This document shows, piece after piece, positions 17,393 to 25,107 of a stretch of DNA of 64,000 bases. Position 1 is the first letter of the stretch; each line of letters begins with the position of its first letter. The DNA lies in the NCBI GenBank assembly GCA_003576705.1, contig QOZS01000011.1, positions 1-64,000 on the forward strand. Reading direction: 5' to 3'. The DNA is from Desertibaculum subflavum (GTDB lineage: Bacteria; Pseudomonadota; Alphaproteobacteria; Ferrovibrionales; Ferrovibrionaceae). The notes beneath the pieces were generated by a model, which saw only the letters and a program-made list of their open reading frames with translations, was not told the DNA's origin and made no database searches. Both the position numbers and the translations under genes were made by a program.

Positions 17393-19311
17393 TTGTCCCC
17401 GCACGGGTCTTGATCGCGCGAACCGTTGAACGGCGCGAAGGGGCAGCTGACATAGCGGAGGTTGACGCCTTTCGGCGACAGGTTGTTGGCGCGCCGGTCA
17501 CCCGGCGCGTTGCCGACGCCACTGCCGAGGATGACACCCGCATTGTGCACGCCGAGGAACGAGATCATGTCGTCCTGGTCGATGCCGTCGCCGGAGACGC
17601 CGATGGCGCCGACCAGGTCGCCGTTCTTGAAGATCGGCACGCCGCCGGCGAAGATCTGCAGGCCGTTGGCGAGCGCGGTCCCGCCCCAAACCTGCGCGTC
17701 GAGCGGCGTGCAGAACGGCGCCGCCGCCGCCGGATGCGCGGCATTGACGGCGTTCAGCACGATGTCCTCGATCACGAGGTCGAGCTGGAAGCCGACATTG
17801 AACGGGCTCCAGATCGAATAGGGCTTGCTGAGCGGCCCGTTGTCACCGTCCACGAAACCGTCCGGGAAGAACGGCCGGTGCAGGTTGCCGATCGAGCGCG
17901 CGCCGAAGGCGATGCCGTCCGCCAGCATGCCGGCATTGTTGAAGAAGTTCTGGGTCGCCGTGACATAGGAGTTGAGCGGCACGACGGGGATCAGGCCGCC
18001 GACCGTGCGGCTCGCCAGGCAGGCATTGTTCTCGCAGGTCGCGGAATTGAGCCGCGTCGCCGTGCGCGGATCGGAAATGAACGCGGCGCTGCGCGCCTTC
18101 TGCACCGAGACGTCGGCGCCGAAAATCGGCGCGTCCGGCGTGCGCGCGAAGGCCAGGATGTCGCCGGTCGTGTCGGTCACCGCGATCGACACCTGGATGA
18201 AGCTGCGTAGCGGACGGCGGATCTGGGCGCGGCCGGCATAGGCGATCTGCAGAGCGCTCGCCATGATCTGGGTTACTTCGGGCGCGGTCAGCGCCTGGGT
18301 CGAGGCGGCGCCGCCCGAGGTCACGCCGACGGCGCCGGCCTTCGGCGCATAGCGGTTGGCATCGCCGTTATCCACCACGATGAACGGCGTCGGCGACACG
18401 TTGTACAGGTTGGCGGCGTCGGCGCGGAAGCCGGAGGCGGCGTCGCCATAGGCGGTGCCGGCGACCGCCGCCGCTGCGGTCGTGTAGTTGGTGACTGTGA
18501 TATAGGCGCCGCCCGTCGGCCCGGTCGCCGTCGCCGGGTTGGTCGCCAGATGACCGAAGCCGACATCGGAATAGCGCAATGTCTTGCCTTCCACCGTCAG
18601 GCGGAACGCCAGCACATCGGAAGGCGGCTCGAAGCCGAACTGACCGGCCAGCGCGATCAGCTCGTCGTTGGGGCGATCGAAATCGCGGATGCGCAGATCG
18701 AGGCCGTACTGGCCGTCGGAAATCACGCCGATACCGCCGACGACCAGCCCGTTCTTGTACAGCGGAAAGCCGCCGGGATCGGCGGAAAGACCGAGCGGCG
18801 TGCGTTTCGGCCCGATGGTCTGGGCCGCGGTCGAGATCACAAAATCCGAACACGGCAGCGAGGAGAACTGCACGCCGAAGAGCGGCCCGCCCGGCTGGCC
18901 GCGTTCCTCCACGTTGAAGAACTGCTGCACGATCTGGCTCGCCGTGCGGGTCGTGAAGGCATGGCCCGCCGAGGAGAGATAGGCGCCGGTCACCGCCTTG
19001 GCGATAGCGCCGAGCTCGGTATCGATCACGCCGGTCGGCACGTTCTCGAGGCCTTGCAGACCGGCGCCGGGGATGCGCTGCGAGCCGATGGCGATCGTCG
19101 AGGGCGCCCCGGTCATCTCGTAGACGCCGAGCACGTTGCCGACCCGGTCGGTCACCGCGATGATCGCCGGCGCGGCGCGCGCCGCCGCTTCCTGGGTCGC
19201 CTGGCCGATGATGCGATCCACCTCGCCCGCGGTCAGCGAGGCCTGCGCCCGCGCAACCGCGGCCGGCAGCAGCAGAGCCAGGCAGGCGAGGGCGAGGCGA
19301 ACCAAACTCAT
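17389..19311 (-). CDS. Exported double GlcG/DUF336 haem-binding-type protein
   Basis: The 640-aa protein has a Sec signal (LALACLALLLPAAVARA) and two GlcG/HbpS-like (DUF336) units. The first (about 24-230) has LTAGEVDRIIGQATQEAAAR, AIIAVTDRVGNVLGVYE and LYKNGLVVGGIGVISDG. The second (about 340-610) has LTAPEVTQIMASALQIAY, VSIAVTDTTGDILAFARTPDAP, VQKARSAAFIS and PIFKNGDLVGAIGVSGDG. Members bind haem or corrinoid-like ligands, often with weak affinity. Four Cys lie mid-chain and near the end. It is coupled to genes on both sides by 4-bp overlaps, so it is probably a stoichiometric part of the cytochrome system, for haem supply or redox sensing. Confidence 0.82.
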   Translation of the reverse strand: MSLVRLALACLALLLPAAVARAQASLTAGEVDRIIGQATQEAAARAAPAIIAVTDRVGNVLGVYEMTGAPSTIAIGSQRIPGAGLQGLENVPTGVIDTELGAIAKAVTGAYLSSAGHAFTTRTASQIVQQFFNVEERGQPGGPLFGVQFSSLPCSDFVISTAAQTIGPKRTPLGLSADPGGFPLYKNGLVVGGIGVISDGQYGLDLRIRDFDRPNDELIALAGQFGFEPPSDVLAFRLTVEGKTLRYSDVGFGHLATNPATATGPTGGAYITVTNYTTAAAAVAGTAYGDAASGFRADAANLYNVSPTPFIVVDNGDANRYAPKAGAVGVTSGGAASTQALTAPEVTQIMASALQIAYAGRAQIRRPLRSFIQVSIAVTDTTGDILAFARTPDAPIFGADVSVQKARSAAFISDPRTATRLNSATCENNACLASRTVGGLIPVVPLNSYVTATQNFFNNAGMLADGIAFGARSIGNLHRPFFPDGFVDGDNGPLSKPYSIWSPFNVGFQLDLVIEDIVLNAVNAAHPAAAAPFCTPLDAQVWGGTALANGLQIFAGGVPIFKNGDLVGAIGVSGDGIDQDDMISFLGVHNAGVILGSGVGNAPGDRRANNLSPKGVNLRYVSCPFAPFNGSRDQDPCGDK

Positions 19312-19754
19312 GGCGTCACCTGGATCGGAAACACACCGTACTTCACGACACTGCCCACTTTGTAGGCGAGGGTGACGGAAAGCGGGAACTTCGCCGCGCT
19401 GATATCCTCGGCGAACACCTTGTAGGTCAACTTGCCGTTCTGCGGCTGGATCTGGTTGTCGATCAGCGAGGTGAGCTTGCTGTCCCAGGCGACCCAGTAG
19501 CCGTCATTCGTCCGTTGCAGCATGCGGTTGGTCATGTCGCGGGCAATCAGGTAGGTGGCGCTCGGCGCATCGCCCTGCAGATCGACGACACGCGTGACCG
19601 CCGCTTTGCGCGGATCAGCGACCACTTCCGGCGCCAGCCGCGCGCCGGTCTCGGTCAGGCGGTCCGCCGCATGCGCGGCCACAGCGACCGCCAGTCCGGC
19701 GGTCGCCAGAATGCCGATCGCGATGCTCTGCGCAATCCCCCGCCGACCCTTCAC
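19308..19754 (-). CDS. Small exported protein of the cytochrome operon, function unknown
   Basis: The 148-aa product starts with a GTG behind AAGGGG and has a signal peptide (IAIGILATAGLAVAVAAHA). The mature ~120 residues are rich in beta-strand-forming sequence and end FPLSVTLAYKVGSVVKYGVFPIQVTP. There is no CxxCH, no Cys and no known motif that I recognise. It sits between the FHA-decahaem gene (48-bp gap) and the GlcG-like gene (ATGA overlap), so it is probably a periplasmic accessory subunit or assembly factor. Confidence 0.7.
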   Translation of the reverse strand: MKGRRGIAQSIAIGILATAGLAVAVAAHAADRLTETGARLAPEVVADPRKAAVTRVVDLQGDAPSATYLIARDMTNRMLQRTNDGYWVAWDSKLTSLIDNQIQPQNGKLTYKVFAEDISAAKFPLSVTLAYKVGSVVKYGVFPIQVTP

Positions 19755-19802
19755 CCCCGAATCCCCTTTGCGACCATCAATGTGAATGTATGCGTTGATC
19801 CC

Positions 19803-21521
19803 TCATCGGCCAAGCACTGCCGCCTGCCGCGCCGGGCGCATTGGTGGCAGGCCCGGGCGGTGGAAATCATGACAATCGATGCAGGCCGACGGAATCCGGT
19901 CCGCCGCCTTCTCGCTGCCATGGCATGACTGGCAGTTCTCGACGCCCGGCAGCAACAGGTCGCTCGCCTGCTCCGACTGCGCCGCGCCGTGGCAATCGCC
20001 ACACGGCATCGACGCGTGACGCCCATGCGGGAACTTGCCCTTGGGCATGAAGCGGTCGGTCAGGTGCACCTTGGCCACCTGCCATTCCTCGCCCTTCTTC
20101 TCCACCGTGTGGCAGGAGCCGCAGAGCGAACGGCCGAAGCTGCGCTCGGCCACTTCGCTCGCCTTGGCGCGCGCCCAGGCCAGCGCCTCGAGCTTCTCCG
20201 CCTCGGTCTTGAGCGGCGTGCCGGGCCGGCGGCGCACGATGGCCGGCGCATCCGCATCCTCGACGCCGCCGGCCAAGGCCATGGCGGCGTAGAAGTCGCC
20301 CAGGACCGCCAGCGCTTCGGCCGGCTTGCCGTGCGGCAGCTGGCGGTTCAGCGCCTTCGGCTCGAACCTGAGCTGGTGGCATTCGATGCACTGCGCTTCC
20401 ATGCGGATCGGCAGGAACCCGATCTGGCCCGGATCGGCGGCGTGGCAGCCGCCGCAATCGAGCTTCACCATGCCCTTGTCGGGATGGCGCACGCCCTTCT
20501 CGCCGAGATGCTTGTTGTGCGGGAATTTCAGGTTCGACTGCTCGGCCGCCTTGCCGATCTGGTCAGCGGGCCCGCGGCGCCCGGTCAGCGCCACGCGCTC
20601 GAGCTTGCCAGCCGCATCCACCGGCACGGTGGCGCGGAGCGGCGGATGGTTGCGGGCGAAATCGGTGGCGTCGTCGAGGCCCGCCGCCGGTGCCGCCTGC
20701 TTGATGCCGGCATGGCAGTCGGTGCAGAACCGGTCGCTGCGCAGCACGATGGCCGCGTTGCCGGTATGCTCCTTGTGGCAACTCTGGCAGGCCCGATCCT
20801 CGAAGCTCGCGAACTGGAATTTCTTGGCGTCGGCGTGGTGCTGGATCGTCGCGTGGCAGGCGAGACACGCTTGGTCCTCGGTCTGCACGAAGGCCTTCTG
20901 GTGGCAGCTTTCGCAGGCGACGCCGAAGAACTTGTGGCTGCCCGACATCGGGCCGGAGAGCCAGAGCTCGTCGGCCTTGGCAAGCAGGCCGTGCGGTGCC
21001 GCGGCGGGATCGAAGCCGCGCGGGCTCGGCGTTTTCATGGTGAAGGCGAAGATCGGCGCGCCCAGGAATACCGCCGCGATCAGCAGGAACAGCAGCCATG
21101 ACCATCCGCGCTTGCCGAGGCCGCCGCCGCCGAGGCTGATCCGGCTGCGCGTGCGCAGCATGGCGAGGTCGTCGCCGAGCGGGCGCACCAGCTCGATCGT
21201 CAGCGCAATATCGTGCTCGCCGGTCGACCCGACGACGCCGATCTCATAGGGGCCGAGCTGGATCTTCTCGCCCGCATTGAGCCGATGCGCCTGGGTGCGC
21301 TGGCCCCCCGCCTCGAAATCCGCCTGGCCGAAGGCCTCCAGGAAATAGCCGCCGGGACGGAACACGATCTGCGCATGGTGCAGCTGGACCCGAGGGTCGC
21401 TCAGGTGCACCTCGCAATCCGCACCGCGCCCGAAGCGCAGCATGTCGGTCTCGACGCTGTCGTCGCGCCGTGCGACGCCGCCCTTCGCCTTCTTGGTCAG
21501 TGTGGTGACGAGCGCGCGCAT
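19803..21521 (-). CDS. FHA domain - membrane helix - decahaem cytochrome c fusion
   Basis: The 572-aa protein has an FHA-like N-terminal domain (about 1-115; LRFGRGADCEVHLSDPRVQL then HHAQIVF, the GR...D...H core), one membrane helix (about 140-162, WSWLLFLLIAAVFLGAPIFAF), and a periplasmic region with ten CxxCH motifs at about 203, 219, 245, 266, 356, 378, 467, 507, 530 and 547, partly in close pairs as in class III/NapC-like cytochromes. The FHA domain would be cytosolic and read phospho-threonine. The ATG at 21521 has AGGTG nearby; a GTG at 21527 is the alternative. The gene begins six bases after the cytochrome b stop. The architecture is unusual: a phospho-recognition module wired to haems. 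Confidence 0.88.
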   Translation of the reverse strand: MRALVTTLTKKAKGGVARRDDSVETDMLRFGRGADCEVHLSDPRVQLHHAQIVFRPGGYFLEAFGQADFEAGGQRTQAHRLNAGEKIQLGPYEIGVVGSTGEHDIALTIELVRPLGDDLAMLRTRSRISLGGGGLGKRGWSWLLFLLIAAVFLGAPIFAFTMKTPSPRGFDPAAAPHGLLAKADELWLSGPMSGSHKFFGVACESCHQKAFVQTEDQACLACHATIQHHADAKKFQFASFEDRACQSCHKEHTGNAAIVLRSDRFCTDCHAGIKQAAPAAGLDDATDFARNHPPLRATVPVDAAGKLERVALTGRRGPADQIGKAAEQSNLKFPHNKHLGEKGVRHPDKGMVKLDCGGCHAADPGQIGFLPIRMEAQCIECHQLRFEPKALNRQLPHGKPAEALAVLGDFYAAMALAGGVEDADAPAIVRRRPGTPLKTEAEKLEALAWARAKASEVAERSFGRSLCGSCHTVEKKGEEWQVAKVHLTDRFMPKGKFPHGRHASMPCGDCHGAAQSEQASDLLLPGVENCQSCHGSEKAADRIPSACIDCHDFHRPGLPPMRPARQAAVLGR

Positions 21522-21527
21522 GGTCAC

Positions 21528-22361
21528 CTACCAGTAAAAGAAGACAGCGATCACATGCGCGACCAGCGCCGCGATCAGCGCGAAGGTCAGCGGCACGTGC
21601 ACGTAGAGCCAGATCTGCATCAGCGCCGAAAGCTGGATGTCGCGCCGCGCCTGGCGCAGCAGGTCGACCTTCTTGGTCATCAAGGTGACCAGGCGGCGCA
21701 GGGCGGATGCCTCGGCGCCGCTCGTCTTCTCGGCCAGCCGCTCGATCGAGCGCAGCGCGGCCAAAGTCGCGCAATTCGGGTCGCGGCCCGCGAGCTGGCG
21801 CCACATGCTGCCGCCGAGCCGCGTGTCCTGGCTCGCCTGCAGCACCGCGCGGTTGATCTCCTCGCCGAGCTGCATGCTGCTTTCGCGGCAATCGCGGTCG
21901 GCGTCGGCGATCTGCTGCATCATCATGGTGAGCGTCAGGCCGCGCCGGTTCTCGGTCATCAGCCGGGGATAGCGGAGATAGGCGTAGAGCCCGAAGGCGC
22001 CGCTGGCGATCACCAGCATCATCAGCACATAGGCGAGCGTGTGCACGTTCCAGCCGAACTGGAAGCCGGTGTGCAAGGTCGCCACCACGATCAGCGAAAG
22101 GCCGAGATAGATATGGGCCGAGAGCCAGGCCTCGAGCTTGACATGGCCTTCGCCGTAGGAGCGCTTGCGCACCCCGAACCACATCAGCCACAGGATCAGC
22201 AGCGCACCGATGGTCCCGAGGCCGTAGCCGAGCCAGGTGCCGCCGTTCGGCAGGCCGCCGGCCGGATCGTGCCAAGCATAGAGCACGATGGCGACGAGGC
22301 CGAGCAGCGTCGCCGCCTTCAGGAAGCGGAACCGGTTGTAGACGACCACCGATTCGTGCAT
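21528..22361 (-). CDS. Membrane cytochrome b with two H-x13-H helices
   Basis: The 277-aa protein has about five membrane segments (11-30, 43-62, 78-99, 104-125, 250-275). In the third, His83 and His97, and in the last, His255 and His269, are exactly 14 positions apart (H-x13-H), the spacing used to hold two haems b across a membrane in cytochrome b and ferric-reductase families. A soluble stretch of about 120 residues (126-245) separates them and is probably cytosolic. It sits between the flavo-iron-sulfur gene and the FHA-decahaem gene, so it is the natural transmembrane electron carrier of the operon. I do not recognise a named family. The start at 22361 follows a G-rich site. Confidence 0.8.
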   Translation of the reverse strand: MHESVVVYNRFRFLKAATLLGLVAIVLYAWHDPAGGLPNGGTWLGYGLGTIGALLILWLMWFGVRKRSYGEGHVKLEAWLSAHIYLGLSLIVVATLHTGFQFGWNVHTLAYVLMMLVIASGAFGLYAYLRYPRLMTENRRGLTLTMMMQQIADADRDCRESSMQLGEEINRAVLQASQDTRLGGSMWRQLAGRDPNCATLAALRSIERLAEKTSGAEASALRRLVTLMTKKVDLLRQARRDIQLSALMQIWLYVHVPLTFALIAALVAHVIAVFFYW

Positions 22362-22383
22362 GCCCTGCCCCCCGGCCCCCGCC

Positions 22384-24774
22384 CTATCGCAACGCTGCGA
22401 GCGTGAGGAACTGCTTCGGATCGACGCGAATGGCGGCGCCGGTCGGGCAGGCACGCACGCAGGCGGCGCCGCCTTCCACGTCCTTGCACATATCGCATTT
22501 CACCGCGTGCTTGGTGACGCCCTCCTTCTTCACGTGGCGCAGCGACTTGTCCTCGCCGGGCCCGTGGCCGAGGCCGAACAGCAGCCAGGAGAGAAGGCCC
22601 GGCTTGTGCGGCGGCGGCGCCGCCATCTGGATCACGCCATAGGGGCAGTTGCGCTGGCAATTGCCGCAGCCGATGCAGGAATCGTTGATGAACACCTCGC
22701 CGTTCGGTGCACGGTGGATCGCGTCCGGCGGGCAATCGGCCATGCAATGCGGATGCTCACAATGCCGGCACGAGGTCGGCACGTGGATCGCGGCGAAGGT
22801 CGGTCCCGCCTCGCGGTCGAGCCTCGACATGCCGTGATGCGAGGGGATCTCGGCACAGGCCTTCTCGCAATTGTCGCAGCGCACGCAGAGGCTCTCGTCG
22901 ATCAGCAGCACGTCGGTCGCCTCGCCGACGCCCTGGTTGACCAGGAACTCGATGATCGAGCCCGCTTCCGGCAGCGCCTCCATGCGGGCGTTATTCTCCA
23001 GCCGCTCGCGGAAGCGCGTCTCGACTTCGCGGCTGAGGCGCTGGTCGTGCGCCAGCAGGCGCTTGAAGGCCTCGCCGTCGAGCTTGACCGTCTCGGTCGC
23101 GACCGCGGCGCGCACCGTGGCCGAGCGCGGCGCGTCGGTGAGCAGCGCCATCTCGCCGACATAGTTTCCCGAGGCGACGTAGTTCAGCACCATGTCGCGG
23201 CCGCCGATGCGGCGCGACACCGTGACGGAGCCGGAGCGGATCAGGTGCACGCCGTCGCCCGGATCGCCCTGGTTGAACAGCACCTCGCCCTTGCCGAACC
23301 GCTGCAAGGTCGCCGTCTCGGCGAGCTCCATCAGGCTCTCGACCGGGGTGTTCGGGGCCATATAGGTCTGGATCTGCCGGATGATGGCGACGCGGTCCAT
23401 CTCGCGCTTCACCGGCGCGTTGGACGCGATCAGCTTCAGCATCGTGCGCCGCGCCGTCTCGATCAGCACGGCATTGGTGCGCGCGGCCACCGTCGCGGTG
23501 CGCCGGCGGCCGGCGATCAGGCCCATCTCGCCGAAGAAGGCGCCGCGGCCCAGCACCACGACCTGCTTCGGATCGTCCGGGCTGACCTGGATCTCCACCT
23601 CGCCGTCGACGATGGTGTAGAAGGTATTCGAATAATCGTTGTGCTTGAAGATCACATCGCCCGGCTTCGGCGTATGTACCGTCGAATCCAGCATCAGCTC
23701 GCGCAGCACCAGCGGGTTCAGCTCGGCGAAGATCGGCACATTGGCGCGGATGCGGGCCAGCACGTCGTTGACCGCGACGGGGCCCAGGCCCTTGAACTTC
23801 TCCTTGAGCAGCGGCTCGTCGGCCGGCTCGATCTGGCGGCCGAGGATGAACTCGATCACCTCGAAGCCCTGGTTCATCGCCTGCTTGATCAGCGGATAGC
23901 CGCCGAGCGCGCCGATGACGTAGAGGCCGGGGACGTTGCTCTCGTAGGTCGCGCTGACTTCGGGGAGCGCCGACGGCGCCGCCGAGGGGAACTGGATGCC
24001 GCAGCCCTCGACGAACTTGCGCGGCGCCGTGGCGCCGAGCCGGGCGATGATGCGGTTGCACGGCGCCTCGACCTCGCCATCGGCGGTCTTCAGCACGATC
24101 GAGTTGGCGGTGACGCGGACCGGCGTGGCGTTGTGATAGGCCTCGACCAGGCCCTTATCGACGGCGGCGCGGATCAGGTCCAGGTTGCCCTGCTTGGCGC
24201 GGGCGAATTCGGCCGAGCGGTTGACGATGGCGACCTTGTTCTGCTTGGCCAGCGCCACGGCATTCTCGATGGCGGCGTCGCCGGCGCCGATCACGAAGAT
24301 GCTTTCGCCGTCATACTCGTCGGGGTCGTCGAGCTGATACTGCACATGCGGCAGCTCGGCGCCCGGCGCTGTCATCTTGTTGAGATTGCCCTGCAACCCG
24401 ATGCCGAGGACGACGTGGTCGGCCTCGATTACCGACTTGTCGGCCAGGGTGAGCTGGAAATTGCCCTTGGCGCCTTTGATCCCCGTCACTTCGGCGTTGT
24501 AGCGGATATTGACGCCCTGTTCCTTCAGCTGGCGGTCCCAGGTGCCGAGGATGTCCTCGCGGATGCCGAGCTTGAAATCGAAATCGGAGCGAAGCGGCAG
24601 GATGTCAGGCGTCGCCATGACAAGCTTGCCCTTCTGGTACTTGTAGATGGTGTCGGACGCATGAGAGGTGCGTTCCAGCAGGATATGGGAAACGTTCAGC
24701 TTCGCCGCGTGACCCGCAGCGCTGAGGCCCCCCGGCCCTGATCCGACAATGGCGACCGTGAACCGTTCGGCCAT
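22384..24774 (-). CDS. FAD/NAD(P) reductase - two cNMP-binding domains - four [4Fe-4S] fusion
   Basis: The 796-aa protein begins with a TrxR/YpdA-like flavoprotein: GSGPGG (11-16) for FAD and GAGDAA (163-168) for NAD(P)H, without a CxxC redox pair. Two CRP-type cyclic-nucleotide-binding domains follow (about 343-450 with FGEMGLIAGRRRTATV; about 470-590 with VGEMALLTDAPRSATV). The C-terminus is a HybA/DmsB-like ferredoxin with four Cys clusters: C630-633-636-640, C669-672-677-681, C700-703-706-710 and C760-763-772-776. No export signal is visible, so it is cytosolic. It would take electrons from NAD(P)H or ferredoxin and hand them to the membrane cytochrome b, possibly gated by cyclic nucleotides. 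The ATG at 24774 follows a run of G; an ATG at 24855 has no supporting site. Confidence 0.9.
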   Translation of the reverse strand: MAERFTVAIVGSGPGGLSAAGHAAKLNVSHILLERTSHASDTIYKYQKGKLVMATPDILPLRSDFDFKLGIREDILGTWDRQLKEQGVNIRYNAEVTGIKGAKGNFQLTLADKSVIEADHVVLGIGLQGNLNKMTAPGAELPHVQYQLDDPDEYDGESIFVIGAGDAAIENAVALAKQNKVAIVNRSAEFARAKQGNLDLIRAAVDKGLVEAYHNATPVRVTANSIVLKTADGEVEAPCNRIIARLGATAPRKFVEGCGIQFPSAAPSALPEVSATYESNVPGLYVIGALGGYPLIKQAMNQGFEVIEFILGRQIEPADEPLLKEKFKGLGPVAVNDVLARIRANVPIFAELNPLVLRELMLDSTVHTPKPGDVIFKHNDYSNTFYTIVDGEVEIQVSPDDPKQVVVLGRGAFFGEMGLIAGRRRTATVAARTNAVLIETARRTMLKLIASNAPVKREMDRVAIIRQIQTYMAPNTPVESLMELAETATLQRFGKGEVLFNQGDPGDGVHLIRSGSVTVSRRIGGRDMVLNYVASGNYVGEMALLTDAPRSATVRAAVATETVKLDGEAFKRLLAHDQRLSREVETRFRERLENNARMEALPEAGSIIEFLVNQGVGEATDVLLIDESLCVRCDNCEKACAEIPSHHGMSRLDREAGPTFAAIHVPTSCRHCEHPHCMADCPPDAIHRAPNGEVFINDSCIGCGNCQRNCPYGVIQMAAPPPHKPGLLSWLLFGLGHGPGEDKSLRHVKKEGVTKHAVKCDMCKDVEGGAACVRACPTGAAIRVDPKQFLTLAALR

Positions 24775-24903
24775 TCGACCCCCGCCCCCCAAGCGCGAGC
24801 CGCCTTCGATCCCGGTGCCGTGCATAGCGTCCGTGATCAGGCCCTCACGCCGCACCGCAGCTCACACGGGCGTCCCCGAACACCAGCGCAACACGCGGCA
24901 ACC

Positions 24904-24946
24904 GCCTCGATTCGCGAGGCTAGTTTGAGCCGTCGGCGACTGTCAA
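24904..24946 (-). promoter_or_regulatory. Candidate promoter and small palindrome before the cytochrome operon
   Basis: On the minus strand a perfect -35 TTGACA (24941-24946) is followed after 17 bases by CTAGCC (24918-24923), a poor -10. Just downstream gcctcg-attcg-cgaggc (24904-24920) is a perfect 6-bp inverted repeat, which could be an operator. Only the sequence match supports this. Confidence 0.35.
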
Positions 24947-24956
24947 CCTAAGTCCA

Positions 24957-25107
24957 CTAAACGACACGGAAATTACCAATTCGTTGTGCGGATGCTGCGG
25001 AGCAGCAAGAAAACCGCGGAGGACACAGAGAAGTGCGGAGGGAATGCGGCATCTGGCGCCGATCTCTTCCGCGCCTTCGGCGCCTCCGCGGTGATCCTTG
25101 ATCCGGC
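24957..25107. repeat. Palindrome-bounded insert with a decayed copy of the hss 3' end
   Basis: The 333-bp gap 24775-25107 has no convincing gene. Within it, accgcggagg (25013-25022) and cctccgcggt (25083-25092) are a perfect 10-bp inverted repeat around about 60 bp. At 24957-24977 the minus strand reads ...GNFRVV-stop, an imperfect match (13 of 16 core bases) to the true end of hss at 25108 (...RNFRVV-stop). The pattern suggests a small non-coding element that inserted at the 3' end of hss and duplicated it, followed by drift. No transposase is present. Confidence 0.45.

Noticed and set aside
22384..24774. Reading the flavoprotein as a thioredoxin reductase
   Set aside because: The active CxxC pair of thioredoxin reductases is absent, and the iron-sulfur and cNMP parts point elsewhere.
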